Origin: Collinsella sp.
GTDB taxonomy: Bacteria > Actinomycetota > Coriobacteriia > Coriobacteriales > Coriobacteriaceae
NCBI GenBank assembly: GCA_018382125.1
Contig: JAGZQO010000026.1
Location: 1-28,739 of the forward strand
Length of the DNA: 28,739 nucleotides
Direction of reading: 5' to 3'
The first letter of the stretch is position 1. Every line of letters starts with the position of its first letter. The notes under the pieces are model-generated. The model saw only the letters and a list, made by a program, of their open reading frames with translations, ran no database searches and had not been told where the DNA came from. This document shows, in pieces, positions 1 to 6,228 of the stretch. The position numbers and the translations under genes are program-made.

Positions 1-100
1 GCGAGTTCCGCACGCAAAGGAAAGCACTTAATGTGCTTTCCGTCTTGCGCAGGACTGTAGAGCAGGAAAGTTCATATGCGCCGCCCGGCTCCCGCGGCTC
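1..100 (-). repeat. Edge-truncated copy 1 of the 69-nt-core hairpin repeat
   Basis: Read on the minus strand, bases 66 to 1 match 66 of the 69 core bases found complete at 4771-4839 and 22604-22672. The core begins CCTGCTCTACAGTCCTGC and contains the hairpin GGAAAGCAC-attaa-GTGCTTTCC. Bases 67 to about 100 are the copy-specific arm, C-rich like the arms of the other copies but different in sequence. The second arm would lie just before base 1, outside the window. The inner-stem sequence differs from the other copies but stays self-complementary. Confidence 0.85.
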
Positions 101-205
101 TCAGGGGCATCTCTCATGCAAAAACTGTCGTGGGGTAAAGTCTGAGGTCAGTGGCGTTTTATACCGAGAAATCCAAAAAAGTTGAAAATTCATTACAAAT
201 TTGCG

Positions 206-234
206 TTGACTTTAGGTAACTAAAGTTTCATACT
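206..234 (+). promoter_or_regulatory. Sigma-70-type promoter of cstA with overlapping palindrome
   Basis: TTGACT at 206-211 and CATACT at 229-234 are 17 bp apart, a good housekeeping-type promoter. A perfect inverted repeat, ACTTTAG-gtaa-CTAAAGT (209-226), covers the -35 box and most of the spacer, the position expected of a repressor operator. Its TTTAGG/CTAAA look recalls DtxR/MntR-type metal-regulator boxes, but that assignment is only a resemblance. Confidence 0.6.
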
Positions 235-305
235 CCTTTTCAACCACTGGGGGATGTGAACACGCACGGATCGTTCGCATCATGATTGAAGAGGATTTCT
301 TAGAC

Positions 306-350
306 ATGTTCACGCATCAGCTAAACATTATCAGCGTAGTAATTATCTGA
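306..350 (+). CDS. Putative Ile/Val-rich leader peptide upstream of cstA
   Basis: A 14-codon open frame, MFTHQLNIISVVII then TGA, lies between the cstA promoter and a strong intrinsic terminator. AGAGGA at 290-295 is a suitable ribosome binding site 10 nt before the ATG at 306. An in-frame ATG at 282 would give a longer form with a poorer binding site. Seven of 14 residues are branched-chain (one Leu, four Ile, two Val), and they include CTA and two adjacent GTA codons, which the neighbouring genes rarely use. The architecture is that of ribosome-mediated attenuation leaders of ilv operons. The Ile/Val-sensing role is inferred from codon content. Confidence 0.55.
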   Translation: MFTHQLNIISVVII

Positions 351-440
351 TGCGGGTTAGCACATACAGCTAGCCCGTACGATAACGGGCGGCTGATGAA
401 GATGAGGGCCGTCGAGCGCAACCGACGGCCCTCATTTTTT
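313..440 (+). terminator. Attenuator-like stem-loops and intrinsic terminator before cstA
   Basis: Four helices can be drawn by eye. 313-320 pairs with 347-354 (8 bp, closing over the Ile/Val codons). 353-361 pairs with 369-377 (9 bp with one G-U). 373-378 pairs with 385-390. The terminator stem is 404-414 with 423-433 (11 bp, GAGGGCCGTCG), followed by six T at 435-440. The first three share bases and so are mutually exclusive, as in attenuators. I did not find a strong upstream partner that would directly break the terminator stem, so the switching path is unresolved. Confidence 0.6.
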
Positions 441-475
441 ATGTCTAGGAAGTTCTTTTTAGAGGAGGAAATGTA

Positions 476-2365
476 ATGAACGGAGTTTTGCTCATGGTTG
501 TGGCTGCGGCGGTGCTCGCCTGCGGCTATCTGGGCTACGGCCGCTGGCTGGCCAACAAGTGGGGCGTTGACAAAGAGGCCCTCACGCCGGCCAAGCGCAT
601 GAAGGACGGCAAGAGCTTCTCGCCCGTCTCTGCCTTCACCGCGTTCTCGCACCAGTTCAGCTCGATCTGCGGTGCTGGCCCTGTCACGGGTACGATCGTC
701 GCCATGGCCTTTGGCTGGCTGCCCGTCGTGCTCTGGGTCCTCGTCGGCGGTATCTTCTTTGGTGCCGTCCACGACTTTGGTGCTCTGTACGCTTCGATGA
801 AGAACAACGGCAAGTCGCTCGCTCAGCTCATCGAGAAGTACATCGGCAAGACCGGCCGTCGCCTGTTCCTGCTGTTCTGCTGGCTGTTCTGCATCATCGT
901 CATCGCCGCCTTCACCGACATGGTCTGCAAGACGTTCATGTTCACCCCGGCCGTTGACGCTTCTGGTGCTGCTACCGGTGCCATCGACTTCACCAAGTCC
1001 TATGCCGCCGGCTGCGCTGGTACCATCTCCATCCTGTTCACCTTCGTCGCTATCGCCTTTGGTTGGGCCCAGAAGAAGTTCAACCTCACCGGTGCTGCCG
1101 AGTTCGTCACCGGCGTGGTCCTCATGGTTCTCATGTTCGCCGTCGGTATGCAGTTCCCGGTCTACCTGGATAAGTTCCAGTGGTTCGCCGTCGTCATGGT
1201 CTACCTGGTCTTCGCTGGCGCTATGCCCATCCAGATGCTCAAGACCCCGCGTGACTACCTCACTTCCATCATGATGATCGTCATGATCGTCTGCGCTGTC
1301 CTCGGCATCGTCGTCCTGGGCGTCAACGGTCAGGCCACTATCACCGCTCCGGTCTTCACCGGCTTCTCCACTGCCTCCGGCATGATGTTCCCGGTCCTGT
1401 TCGTCTCCGTCGCTTGCGGTGCTCTCTCCGGTTTCCACAGCCTCGTTTCTTCCGGCACCTCTTCTAAGCAGGTCGAGAAGGAGCAGGACGCCGTCAAGGT
1501 CGGTTACGGCGCCATGATCGTCGAGTCCTTCGTCGGCATCCTTGCCATCATCGTCGCCGGCATCATGTTCTCCGACATGAACACCGCCGGTACCGGCGCC
1601 CTCAACGCCGGTGTCGCTTCCACCCCGTTCCAGATCTTCGCCGCTGGCATCTCCCGCGGTATGCAGGCCTTCGGTGTTGACGGCACGCTCGCTACCGTCT
1701 TTATGACCATGAACGTCTCTGCTCTGGCCCTGACCTCGCTCGACGCCGTCGCCCGCATCGCCCGCACTTCGTTCTCCGAGTTCTTTGCCCAGACCAACGA
1801 TGCCCTGGCCATCGAGTCCAAGGCCGGCTATATGAAGGTCCTCGGCAACCCCTGGTTCGCCACGGTCGTTACCCTGCTTCCCGGTCTTGCCCTCGCTTTT
1901 GGTGGCTATGCCAACATCTGGCCGCTCTTTGGTGCTTCCAACCAGCTGCTCGGCGGCATGACCATGATCACCCTCGCCGTGTTCTGTAAGTGCACCGGCC
2001 GCAAGGGCTGGATGCTCTACGTGCCCGTCGTCTTCCTGCTCTGCTGCACCTTCACCTCGCTGGTCCAGAGCGCCATGGGCTGCATGGTCGCTGTCCAGGC
2101 TTACGGCTTCTTCGGCACCATCCCGGCTACCGCCACCACGGCCGCCGTCTCCGTCGCCGCCACCAAGGGCCTGCAGCTTGTCTTTGCCGTTCTGCTGATG
2201 GTCCTGGGCCTCATCGTTGCCGTTAACTGCCTCAAGGAGTTCTTCGGCAAGGAGACCGGTTCCATGCCTGACGAGGATCCCGAGTGGTCCGAGATGGGCA
2301 AGGCCGAGTATGGCCGCACTGCTGCTGCCGAGGCTCCCGTCGACGCCGAGGCCGCCAAGGCTTAG
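476..2365 (+). CDS. cstA: CstA-family carbon starvation transporter
   Basis: The 629-residue protein is an integral membrane carrier of the CstA family, whose characterised members in enterobacteria take up peptides or pyruvate. The N-terminal signature FTAFSHQFSSICGAGPVTG (about residues 52-71), the following GWLPVVLWVLVGGIFFGAVHD segment and many hydrophobic helices identify it. It is somewhat shorter than E. coli CstA (about 700 residues). The C-terminal tail is acidic and alanine-rich and probably cytosolic. AGGAGG stands just before the ATG. The gene is monocistronic: promoter at 206-234, a leader peptide plus terminator in front, and an intrinsic terminator at 2405-2443. The leader suggests control by branched-chain amino acid supply, which would make sense if the cargo is pyruvate or peptides. 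The substrate is not shown by the sequence. Confidence 0.92.
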   Translation: MNGVLLMVVAAAVLACGYLGYGRWLANKWGVDKEALTPAKRMKDGKSFSPVSAFTAFSHQFSSICGAGPVTGTIVAMAFGWLPVVLWVLVGGIFFGAVHDFGALYASMKNNGKSLAQLIEKYIGKTGRRLFLLFCWLFCIIVIAAFTDMVCKTFMFTPAVDASGAATGAIDFTKSYAAGCAGTISILFTFVAIAFGWAQKKFNLTGAAEFVTGVVLMVLMFAVGMQFPVYLDKFQWFAVVMVYLVFAGAMPIQMLKTPRDYLTSIMMIVMIVCAVLGIVVLGVNGQATITAPVFTGFSTASGMMFPVLFVSVACGALSGFHSLVSSGTSSKQVEKEQDAVKVGYGAMIVESFVGILAIIVAGIMFSDMNTAGTGALNAGVASTPFQIFAAGISRGMQAFGVDGTLATVFMTMNVSALALTSLDAVARIARTSFSEFFAQTNDALAIESKAGYMKVLGNPWFATVVTLLPGLALAFGGYANIWPLFGASNQLLGGMTMITLAVFCKCTGRKGWMLYVPVVFLLCCTFTSLVQSAMGCMVAVQAYGFFGTIPATATTAAVSVAATKGLQLVFAVLLMVLGLIVAVNCLKEFFGKETGSMPDEDPEWSEMGKAEYGRTAAAEAPVDAEAAKA

Positions 2366-2404
2366 CCGACCTGACGAGTTGAACGTCACATCTATATGAC
2401 TCGG

Positions 2405-2443
2405 AAAGACCGGGTCCGCGACTTCGCGGGCTCGGTCTTTTTT
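2405..2443 (+). terminator. Intrinsic terminator of cstA
   Basis: An imperfect stem, AAAGACCGGGTCCGCGA against TCGCGGGCTCGGTCTTT, with a very short loop, is followed by a run of six T. It lies 40 nt after the cstA stop codon. Confidence 0.85.
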
Positions 2444-2511
2444 CATGCAAAAGCGGGTGACGCTCGAGTGTTCTCGCAGATGTTTTGCGTGGATAAGGGC
2501 GCGCGTTGTAC

Positions 2512-2527
2512 CATATAGACGTATATG
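2512..2527 (+). promoter_or_regulatory. Palindrome in the promoter region of the JetD-like gene
   Basis: CATATA-gacg-TATATG is a perfect 6-bp inverted repeat 22 nt upstream of the preferred GTG start. It could be an operator or part of an AT-rich -10 region. No clear -35 box was found at the right distance, so the function is open. Confidence 0.3.
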
Positions 2528-2548
2528 TGTGCATATGAAAGGGGCCCC

Positions 2549-4729
2549 GTGGCCAAGACGGTATATTCCGATAACCAACAAAATGTCGATGCTCTGGCTG
2601 AGCGCCTGAGCAGCCAGACGTCGCTTTCTGCTGAGCGTGCCAAGCTGGTTGCCTACGACCTGCTTTGCCGCAAGGCGCTCAAGATTAAGTCGAGTGCGCT
2701 GGCGCAGATTTTCCGCTCCGTCGATAAGGAGTGCGACACCAAGGCGATGCGCGATGAGCTTATCGCGGCAAAGATCGTGACCAAGATCGAGGGTAGCGGC
2801 ATTAACGGGCGCCCGGCGTTCTATACCATCAATGCCGAGATTAACGATGCCCAGGAGCGGCCCGTCGAGGTTGCCGAAGAGGCCGTCGAGGACGTTGTCG
2901 AGGCGCCCGCTTCGGTGGAAACGGCTCCGCGCGAGCATGTCGATACCGACGAGCTGCTTGACGAGAGCGTCGTTCGCGCCTTTACGGCCAAGGCCGGCCG
3001 CGGCGGTTTTGGCGGGAGTGGCAAGCGCGATGCGCAGCGCCGCGCCCAGCAGGAGCGCTTCCGTCGCGCCGTTGCTCAAAAGGGTGAGACGGATGCCGAG
3101 GCTGTTGAGACCGAGGTTGCTGCCGAGTCGCAGAAGCCCACGAAGGAGCAAAAGCCCGTGGAGGCCCAAGAGCCCAAGCGCCGTCGCGGTGCTCACTTTA
3201 AGGCTGCACAGCAGGATGCCGCGCGTGAGGTTGAAGAGTCTTCTGAGGTTGCAGACGATGTTGAGGAGTCTGCCAAGAAGGCTCCGGGTTCATGCCGTCC
3301 CGGACGTGGTTTTGCGGGGCGCGCGTATCCCGTAAGGCGTCAGGAGAAGAGCGAGCCGGCTTCGACCACTCAGGGCGAGAAGGACGAGAAGACCGTTGAG
3401 CCGGCGGCTCGCGAGCAGAAGCCTGTTGAGCCGCAGCTTGAGGTTGATGCCGAGGCCAAGGGCCAGCAGCCTACTGATGAGCAGGCGGAGCAGGGCGCGT
3501 CGAGCAAGCCTCGCCGCCGTCGCCATCGTGGGGGCCGCAGTTCCCATGCCGAGACTGCAACCGAGAAGACCACGCCGCAGAACGAGGATGCGAAGGCCGA
3601 GGTTTCTTCGGGGCAGCCTAAGCGCCAGCCGGCGAAGGAGAGCAAGTCCGTTCGTCCGCAGAAGCAGGCGTCTATGCCGAAGCACGAGCGCAATTCCCAG
3701 GGCGATTCTAAGCGCAAGTCTCAGAAGAAGCCGGAGTCTGCCGCAGCAGATACTGCTGCCCAGCAGCCCAAGTCGTCCGTCCACGGCGAGGTCTCGGCGT
3801 TTGCCCTTGCCCGCGTTTTAGGCAGGCAGCTGCTCAAGGTTGTCCCTACGCCTACGGCGCTCTCTAAGATCAAGGAGCAGCAGACACAGATCGTAAAGGT
3901 CGAGGGCAAGGACGGCAAAAAGGCTCCGCAGCGCACTCAGCACAACGAGATGTCCAACCGCAAGATTGCCGAGGAAATCGCAATCATCCAGGCTTGGATC
4001 GAGCAGAACCGAGGTGCCGATACGCCGGTTGCCTCGCGCCGCCAGCGTGCCTACCAGATCTTTAACGACGAGAAGGCTTTTGACGGCAAGCACGGTGAGC
4101 GCTTGATCAGGCGTATGACCGAAAAGGGCATCAGCATGCAGGCGATCAAGGTCGCCCCCAATCGCCCCGTGCACTTTACGGGCTTCTTTACGCTGGGCGC
4201 CGACAAGCCGTTCATTATGGTCGAGAACCTGGACACCTACGACGAGATCGTCAAGCTGCTGCGTGGCCGCAAGCACGCCAAGCTCTTTGGCATCAAGGTG
4301 GGCGGCGTGATTTTTGGCGGCGGATGCAAGGCGAGCGTCTCGCATGCCCTGGACGATTATCTGGCTGAGATTGGCTATCGCTTTAACTACGTCTACTACG
4401 TAGGCGACATCGATCGCGAGGGCGCGCGCATTGTCGAGCAGGCTCGCAATGCCAATGTGGTTGAGATTCGCCTGCATGCCGGCATGTACCGTGCCATGCT
4501 CGCCGAGCATAAGCGTCGCGTGAAGGCCGGCGGCGAGTGCGAGCCCGCGGCTGCCAACCAGGGCGTGCCGCAGAACCTGGCGGCGACGATCAAGGATCTG
4601 CCCATGGTTACGCGCGTGCAGTTCCGCAACGTGCTGCGCGAGGGCGGGCGCATTCCGCAGGAGATTCTGATGACCGCAGACTATCGGGATGGCGACTCGG
4701 GAAGCTTCGACCGCATGCTCAACAACTAG
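2549..4729 (+). CDS. JetD-like TOPRIM-domain protein with long charged linker
   Basis: The protein has 726 residues from GTG 2549, chosen because GAAAGGGG lies a few bases upstream; an in-frame ATG at 2525 would add eight residues. Three parts are visible. Residues 1-90 look like a winged-helix or similar DNA-binding domain (LSAERAKLVAYDLLCRKALK ...). Residues 95-420 are low-complexity, rich in Glu, Lys, Pro, Ala and Arg clusters, and presumably disordered. Residues 430-726 are compact and carry TOPRIM-like landmarks: VENLDTYDE with E559, a GGVIFGGG turn, and YYVGDIDREG with D620 and D622. This order, acidic residue then DxD, matches the metal-binding site of the DUF2220 domain in JetD, the nuclease of Wadjet anti-plasmid systems. 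No jetA, jetB or jetC gene adjoins it. It may be a house-keeping DNA-cleaving or DNA-binding protein; nuclease activity is inferred from motifs only. Confidence 0.6.
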   Translation: MAKTVYSDNQQNVDALAERLSSQTSLSAERAKLVAYDLLCRKALKIKSSALAQIFRSVDKECDTKAMRDELIAAKIVTKIEGSGINGRPAFYTINAEINDAQERPVEVAEEAVEDVVEAPASVETAPREHVDTDELLDESVVRAFTAKAGRGGFGGSGKRDAQRRAQQERFRRAVAQKGETDAEAVETEVAAESQKPTKEQKPVEAQEPKRRRGAHFKAAQQDAAREVEESSEVADDVEESAKKAPGSCRPGRGFAGRAYPVRRQEKSEPASTTQGEKDEKTVEPAAREQKPVEPQLEVDAEAKGQQPTDEQAEQGASSKPRRRRHRGGRSSHAETATEKTTPQNEDAKAEVSSGQPKRQPAKESKSVRPQKQASMPKHERNSQGDSKRKSQKKPESAAADTAAQQPKSSVHGEVSAFALARVLGRQLLKVVPTPTALSKIKEQQTQIVKVEGKDGKKAPQRTQHNEMSNRKIAEEIAIIQAWIEQNRGADTPVASRRQRAYQIFNDEKAFDGKHGERLIRRMTEKGISMQAIKVAPNRPVHFTGFFTLGADKPFIMVENLDTYDEIVKLLRGRKHAKLFGIKVGGVIFGGGCKASVSHALDDYLAEIGYRFNYVYYVGDIDREGARIVEQARNANVVEIRLHAGMYRAMLAEHKRRVKAGGECEPAAANQGVPQNLAATIKDLPMVTRVQFRNVLREGGRIPQEILMTADYRDGDSGSFDRMLNN

Positions 4730-4736
4730 GGCGTTC

Positions 4737-4873
4737 GGCCCCGGGAGAGCGGGGACACCGGCTTAGGTTTCCTGCTCTACAGTCCTGCTCACGACGGAGG
4801 CCACATTAAGTGGCCTCCTGTTCGTGCGGAACTCGCGATAAACCTAAGCCGGTGTCCCCGCTCTCCCGGGGCC
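4737..4873. repeat. Copy 2 of the 69-nt-core repeat with 34-bp perfect arms
   Basis: Arms 4737-4770 and 4840-4873 are perfect 34-bp inverted repeats. They enclose a 69-nt core (4771-4839) that is nearly the same as the core at 22604-22672 and, in reverse, at 66-1. The core holds the hairpin GGAGGCCAC-attaa-GTGGCCTCC. The arms share no long identity with those of the other copies. The element starts 8 nt after the stop of the JetD-like gene and lies between that gene and the convergent tRNA-Gln, so it may also work as a terminator, though no T-run follows. Confidence 0.9.
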
Positions 4874-5030
4874 TGTGGTTACCTGGTTGTTGCATGCGGC
4901 TCGCTTTTCGGAACTGGGCTGATATTTTCTTGATGTTAGGCGCTCTTGGTCCTAATGGGCTTGGGGCGCCTTCGCGTTTCCTCGGCTTCGCACCCTTGCG
5001 GGTTCGAATCCCTCCGCTTGCCCACATAAA
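4874..5030. other. Non-coding stretch with a tRNA-like remnant
   Basis: No gene is visible here. Bases near 4993-5023 resemble the T-arm and 3' acceptor of a tRNA on the plus strand (GGGTTCGAATCCCTCCGC then TTGCCCA), but no matching 5' acceptor, D-arm or anticodon arm can be built upstream. A weak hairpin (AGGCGCTC with GGGGCGCCT) spans about 4938-4972. The piece may be a degraded tRNA or an old attachment-site duplication. Confidence 0.3.
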
Positions 5031-5062
5031 AGCGCCCTGGGCCGTTATGGGCTCAGGGCGCT
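5028..5062 (-). terminator. Terminator of tRNA-Gln
   Basis: The 13-bp stem 5031-5043 with 5050-5062 (AGCGCCCTG core, one G-U) is followed on the minus strand by TTTTAT. It lies just downstream of the minus-strand tRNA gene. Confidence 0.7.
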
Positions 5063-5071
5063 CAGTTTTAA

Positions 5072-5146
5072 TGGCTGGGACGGAGGGATTCGAACCCCCA
5101 ACAGCCGGCACCAAAAACCGGAGTTCTACCGTTGAACTACGTCCCA
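5072..5146 (-). tRNA. tRNA-Gln (anticodon UUG)
   Basis: Read on the minus strand a full cloverleaf can be built. The acceptor TGGGACG pairs with CGTCCCA. The D-arm is GTTC-AACGGTA-GAAC. The anticodon stem CCGGT/GCCGG encloses the loop TTTTGGT, giving anticodon TTG (codon CAA). The T-arm is GGGGG-TTCGAAT-CCCTC. The discriminator is G and the CCA end is encoded. The gene begins 38 nt after the stop of the upstream peptidoglycan-binding gene on the same strand, so it may be co-transcribed. Confidence 0.95.
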
Positions 5147-5184
5147 ATGTGTGGCGTTGCCCAAAAGCAACTCGTTTAGTTTAC

Positions 5185-6090
5185 CTAATCTGCGAGGGCA
5201 TCGCAAACGCCGTCGAGCAGGCGTACGGCGAGTGTCTGCGCGTCGCTGGCCGTGAAAGTGCCGTTGTAGCGCGTCATGCCCGTGAGCTCAATGCGAATGC
5301 GAGCCGGCTTCTGCTGCGCGGCGACATTGGCAGTGCGGATGCGCTGGGCCAGGTTGTGGCACTCGGCGAGGGCAATCGTGGCGCGCGGTGCGGCGTCGGC
5401 GGGCAGCTCGTCGCTTGCGATTTCGAGCACCAGGTCAACGTCGGTTGGGACCTCGGAGTTGCAGAGCATCATGCCGCTGTTGTCGGTCGTTGCCGTGGCG
5501 ATATTCCACATGCGCGACGCAACACTGCGCGCGATGGGGTCCTCGCCGATAACGGCAATCTGGAAGCGCTCGAGCACGTTGGCGGCGCGAGCAAAACCGA
5601 TGCGGGACTCGGCTTCGGTGACCGAGGGCTTGCCCTCCCACACATGGTGCAGGCGGTTGATGTAGGCGTAGGTGTCCTGGAAGGCCATGCCGTCGGCAAA
5701 CAGGCCGACATTTTCCTGGAACTGCTGCAGGGCGGCCTCGGTATGCGGACCAAAGTAGCCGTCGTCTTCGCCACAGGCAAAGCCCAAAACGTTGAGAGCG
5801 CGCTGCAGGGCCTGCACATCGGCGCCATGGAAATTGGGCATGCGCAGATAGAGGGTGCGGTCGCCCAGCTTATACGAAGCGTCTACAAGGGCGCTCCAAC
5901 AGGGGATATCGACGGCATGACCGGCAGCAAGGCCGCTGTCGAGCCTGAAGGTGCTGACGGCCTGCTCAGTGGTGGCTCCAAAGTACTTGTCGGTGACTTC
6001 GGCGGCATCAATCGTGTAGCCGAGCTGCAGGAGACGAGACTGCACGTCCTCGACGGCTGCTCCTTGCATGCCCGTTGTAATAGGTTCCAT
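5185..6090 (-). CDS. Protein with two peptidoglycan-binding (PG_binding_1) domains
   Basis: The 301-residue product begins at the ATG at 6090, with AAAGGGG about 8 nt upstream. Residues 5-65 (GMQGAAVEDVQSRLLQLGY ... TEQAVSTFR) and about 80-145 (ADVQALQRALNVLGFACGED ... TEAALQQFQ) are two typical PG_binding_1 three-helix repeats with the D/DGYFG(P)xT motif. The rest, about residues 155-301, is of unknown fold, with a predicted alpha/beta look (FQIAVIGEDPIARSVASRMW ... VDLVLEIASDE), and may resemble the C-terminal moiety of amidase-like or Rossmann-type domains. No amidase catalytic motif was recognised. No signal peptide or membrane helix is visible, odd for a wall-binding protein. It stands in a minus-strand row upstream of tRNA-Gln and downstream of the polyprenyl synthetase, a lipid-carrier enzyme, which hints at an envelope role. 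Confidence 0.7.
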   Translation of the reverse strand: MEPITTGMQGAAVEDVQSRLLQLGYTIDAAEVTDKYFGATTEQAVSTFRLDSGLAAGHAVDIPCWSALVDASYKLGDRTLYLRMPNFHGADVQALQRALNVLGFACGEDDGYFGPHTEAALQQFQENVGLFADGMAFQDTYAYINRLHHVWEGKPSVTEAESRIGFARAANVLERFQIAVIGEDPIARSVASRMWNIATATTDNSGMMLCNSEVPTDVDLVLEIASDELPADAAPRATIALAECHNLAQRIRTANVAAQQKPARIRIELTGMTRYNGTFTASDAQTLAVRLLDGVCDALAD

Positions 6091-6228
6091 GAACGAACCC
6101 CTTTCGGCGTACCATTCGTACTATTTGAGCGTCTGTCGGATAGACAACGCAAAGGGATGCATAAACATGCACTCAACAGTGTAGCAAGTTGTGCCTAAAT
6201 ACGCTGCTGACAGGTTTTATAACCCCCG

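Noticed and set aside
306..440. T-box riboswitch before cstA
   Set aside because: No conserved T-box sequence or specifier-loop architecture was seen; the short open frame with Ile/Val codons fits a leader peptide better.
317..3196. Very long open frame on the minus strand, 959 codons, opposite cstA and the JetD-like gene
   Set aside because: It is an antisense shadow: the product is an Asp/Gly/His-rich run without domains, spans two well-supported plus-strand genes and their terminator, and has no ribosome binding site.
4737..4873. Integron attC site or simple intrinsic terminator
   Set aside because: No conserved GTTRRRY/RYYYAAC boxes and no integrase nearby; no T-run follows and the conserved core is too long and invariant for an ordinary terminator.
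4985..5025. A second functional tRNA gene
   Set aside because: No 5' acceptor complementary to the 3' strand, no D-arm and no anticodon arm can be formed.
4810..6198. Plus-strand open frame over the repeat, tRNA-Gln and the peptidoglycan-binding gene
   Set aside because: It crosses a tRNA and a repeat and mirrors a well-supported minus-strand gene in third-position GC bias.
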